Shown piece by piece: positions 34,525 to 35,292 of a DNA stretch of 35,292 nt; within the stretch, counting starts at the first letter, position 1; every line of letters begins with the position of its first letter. This DNA is from an uncultured Collinsella sp. GTDB taxonomy: Bacteria; Actinomycetota; Coriobacteriia; Coriobacteriales; Coriobacteriaceae. A program made the translations under genes and the position numbers. The notes below the pieces were generated by a model. It was not told the DNA's origin. It saw only the letters and a program-made list of their open reading frames with translations, and searched no databases. The DNA is taken from assembly GCA_902493895.1 (NCBI GenBank), contig CABUQW010000023.1, positions 1 through 35,292 of the forward strand. The letters are read 5' to 3'.

Positions 34525-35064
34525 CTATGCTCCTAGCGTATCTTGCGAAGCATCGCCCAGGTGCTCCGTCAATGCTGAATTCTGCAGCTGCTCAAGCTCA
34601 TCTAAAACAGAGCGAGCCTCTTTAAATGTCTGCGCTACGCGTTTCTTGGTACTCACCTTTTCCTCTTTTGGCTTAGGCCGAGCATCTTCGGTAATCGCGA
34701 TGGCATTCGCAACGGCTAAGTCTCCTGTAAGCGTAATGGAAAGAGCGACCTCAACAACACCCAGCTCTTGAGCGATCTCGAGAGCACGGCCCGAAAGCAG
34801 CGCCTTCGGTTTGCCGAGTTTATCACGCGTAACCGAAACATCCTTGCGACCAACGCCTTGACTAAAACCCGTGCCGAGAGCTTTAAGTACCGCCTCGCGC
34901 GAAGCAAAGCGGCTGGCATAGTGAGCAGCGGGACGCGATGATGCATCACAATACGCACGCTCTTCTTCGGTAAACACACGCCGAGCAAACGACGGCGTCT
35001 TTTCAAGAATTGATTTCATGCGGGAAATCTCGACGATATCAACGCCGATACCAGCTTCAGCCAT
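34525..35064 (-). CDS. acpS: Holo-acyl-carrier-protein synthase with C-terminal extension
   Basis: This 179-residue enzyme transfers phosphopantetheine from CoA to acyl carrier protein. GIGVDIVEISRM holds the metal-binding Asp, and RFASREAVLKALGTG holds the Glu and Lys of the active site; VEVALSITLTGDLAVANAI is the normal C-terminal strand. About 55 residues of charged helix follow (KPKEEKVSTKKRVAQTF onward), which AcpS proteins of 115-130 residues lack. The ATG at 35064 with GGAGG six bases upstream is preferred to the one four codons earlier. It is the first gene of the operon running to 28238. Confidence 0.93.
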   Translation of the reverse strand: MAEAGIGVDIVEISRMKSILEKTPSFARRVFTEEERAYCDASSRPAAHYASRFASREAVLKALGTGFSQGVGRKDVSVTRDKLGKPKALLSGRALEIAQELGVVEVALSITLTGDLAVANAIAITEDARPKPKEEKVSTKKRVAQTFKEARSVLDELEQLQNSALTEHLGDASQDTLGA

Positions 35065-35093
35065 GTTCACCTCCATATCGCACAGACTAAGTT

Positions 35094-35123
35094 ATTGTAG
35101 CCCGTTCACAGAAGATGCGACAA
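35094..35123 (-). promoter_or_regulatory. Promoter of the acpS operon
   Basis: On the minus strand, TTGTCG (35123-35118), an 18-bp spacer and TACAAT (35099-35094) form a plausible promoter 30 bp before the acpS ATG. It is the only good candidate for the six-gene operon. Confidence 0.65.
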
Positions 35124-35173
35124 ACGAGGGTTATAAAACACAGCTACTATGTGAGACAAAAGCCCGCAAACGC

Positions 35174-35204
35174 AAAAAGGGGGAGGCCGCGAGGCCTCCC
35201 CCTT
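35174..35204 (-). terminator. rRNA operon terminator
   Basis: A perfect 12-bp stem (aagggggaggcc/ggcctccccctt) with a GCGA tetraloop is followed on the minus strand by five T residues, about 35 bp after the end of the 5S rRNA gene. Confidence 0.9.
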
Positions 35205-35238
35205 CTCAGTTCAAGCGTACGGCTCGGTGCCGTCCACC

Positions 35239-35292
35239 GGTCAGCGGCGCCCTGGCCTCCCACGGGCTGACCCCGCAGTACTCTCGGCGCGA
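35239..35292 (-). rRNA. 5S rRNA, 3' part (truncated by window edge)
   Basis: Read on the minus strand, the sequence has GCGCCGAGAGTACTGC, the loop-E region typical of bacterial 5S rRNA, followed by GCCCGTGGGAGGCC and CGCCGC near the 3' end. About half of the gene is inside the window; the 3' end near 35239 is approximate. The terminator just beyond fits the end of an rRNA operon entering from the right. Confidence 0.82.

Overview
The window reads as a piece of a GC-rich, sugar-fermenting actinobacterial chromosome, most likely a Coriobacteriia gut commensal close to Collinsella. This is inferred from codon and GC character, the phosphoketolase, the PTS and maltodextrin genes, and the actinobacterial-style TsaB-RimI fusion; no database was searched. 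Nearly all of it is ordinary chromosome. No phage, transposase or plasmid gene was seen.

Layout. 1-436 is gene-free and holds long palindromes. 437-4198 carries phosphoketolase (xfp, -) and a LacI-family regulator (-), with paired LacI-type operators in the xfp promoter. 4382-8106 holds murB (+), a secreted coiled-coil cell-wall peptidase (-) and galE (+). 8219-20834 is an alpha-glucan region: malQ-glgP (+), an ABC maltodextrin importer operon (binding protein, two permeases, ATPase; -), a HutC/TreR-type GntR regulator (-), and a PTS EIIC-EIIB protein fused to a HAD phosphatase (+). GTNTANAC-type palindromes precede malQ, the regulator and the PTS gene, with one full match and one near match before the ABC operon, suggesting one small regulon. 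20948-23130 has a polyprenyl synthase, a peptidoglycan-binding-domain protein and tRNA-Gln. 23469-27714 has a Toprim protein with a long disordered middle (-) and the CstA transporter (-), the latter behind a promoter, a short Ile/Val-rich leader ORF and an intrinsic terminator. 28238-35064 is a compact minus-strand housekeeping operon: acpS, nnr, alr, udg, tsaE and a tsaB-rimI-tsaD triple fusion. The window ends in the 3' part of a 5S rRNA gene (-) with its terminator.

How the genes work together. Maltodextrins would enter through the ABC importer and be processed by MalQ and GlgP to glucose-1-phosphate and glucose. The PTS-HAD fusion could import a (di)saccharide as its phosphate and dephosphorylate it in the same polypeptide, feeding the same enzymes. 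GalE links UDP-sugars, and phosphoketolase provides an acetyl-phosphate branch. tsaE plus the triple fusion supply most of the t6A tRNA-modification machinery.

Three non-gene signals stand out. (1) A family of about 130-bp hairpins, each beginning 8-20 bp after the stop codon of a minus-strand gene, has unrelated outer arms (perfect in two copies) around a shared core whose inner stems covary across three copies. (2) Between glgP and the ABC ATPase gene, a 15-bp motif occurs eight times in strictly alternating orientation on an exact 40-bp pitch. (3) The cstA leader looks like a peptide-sensing attenuator.
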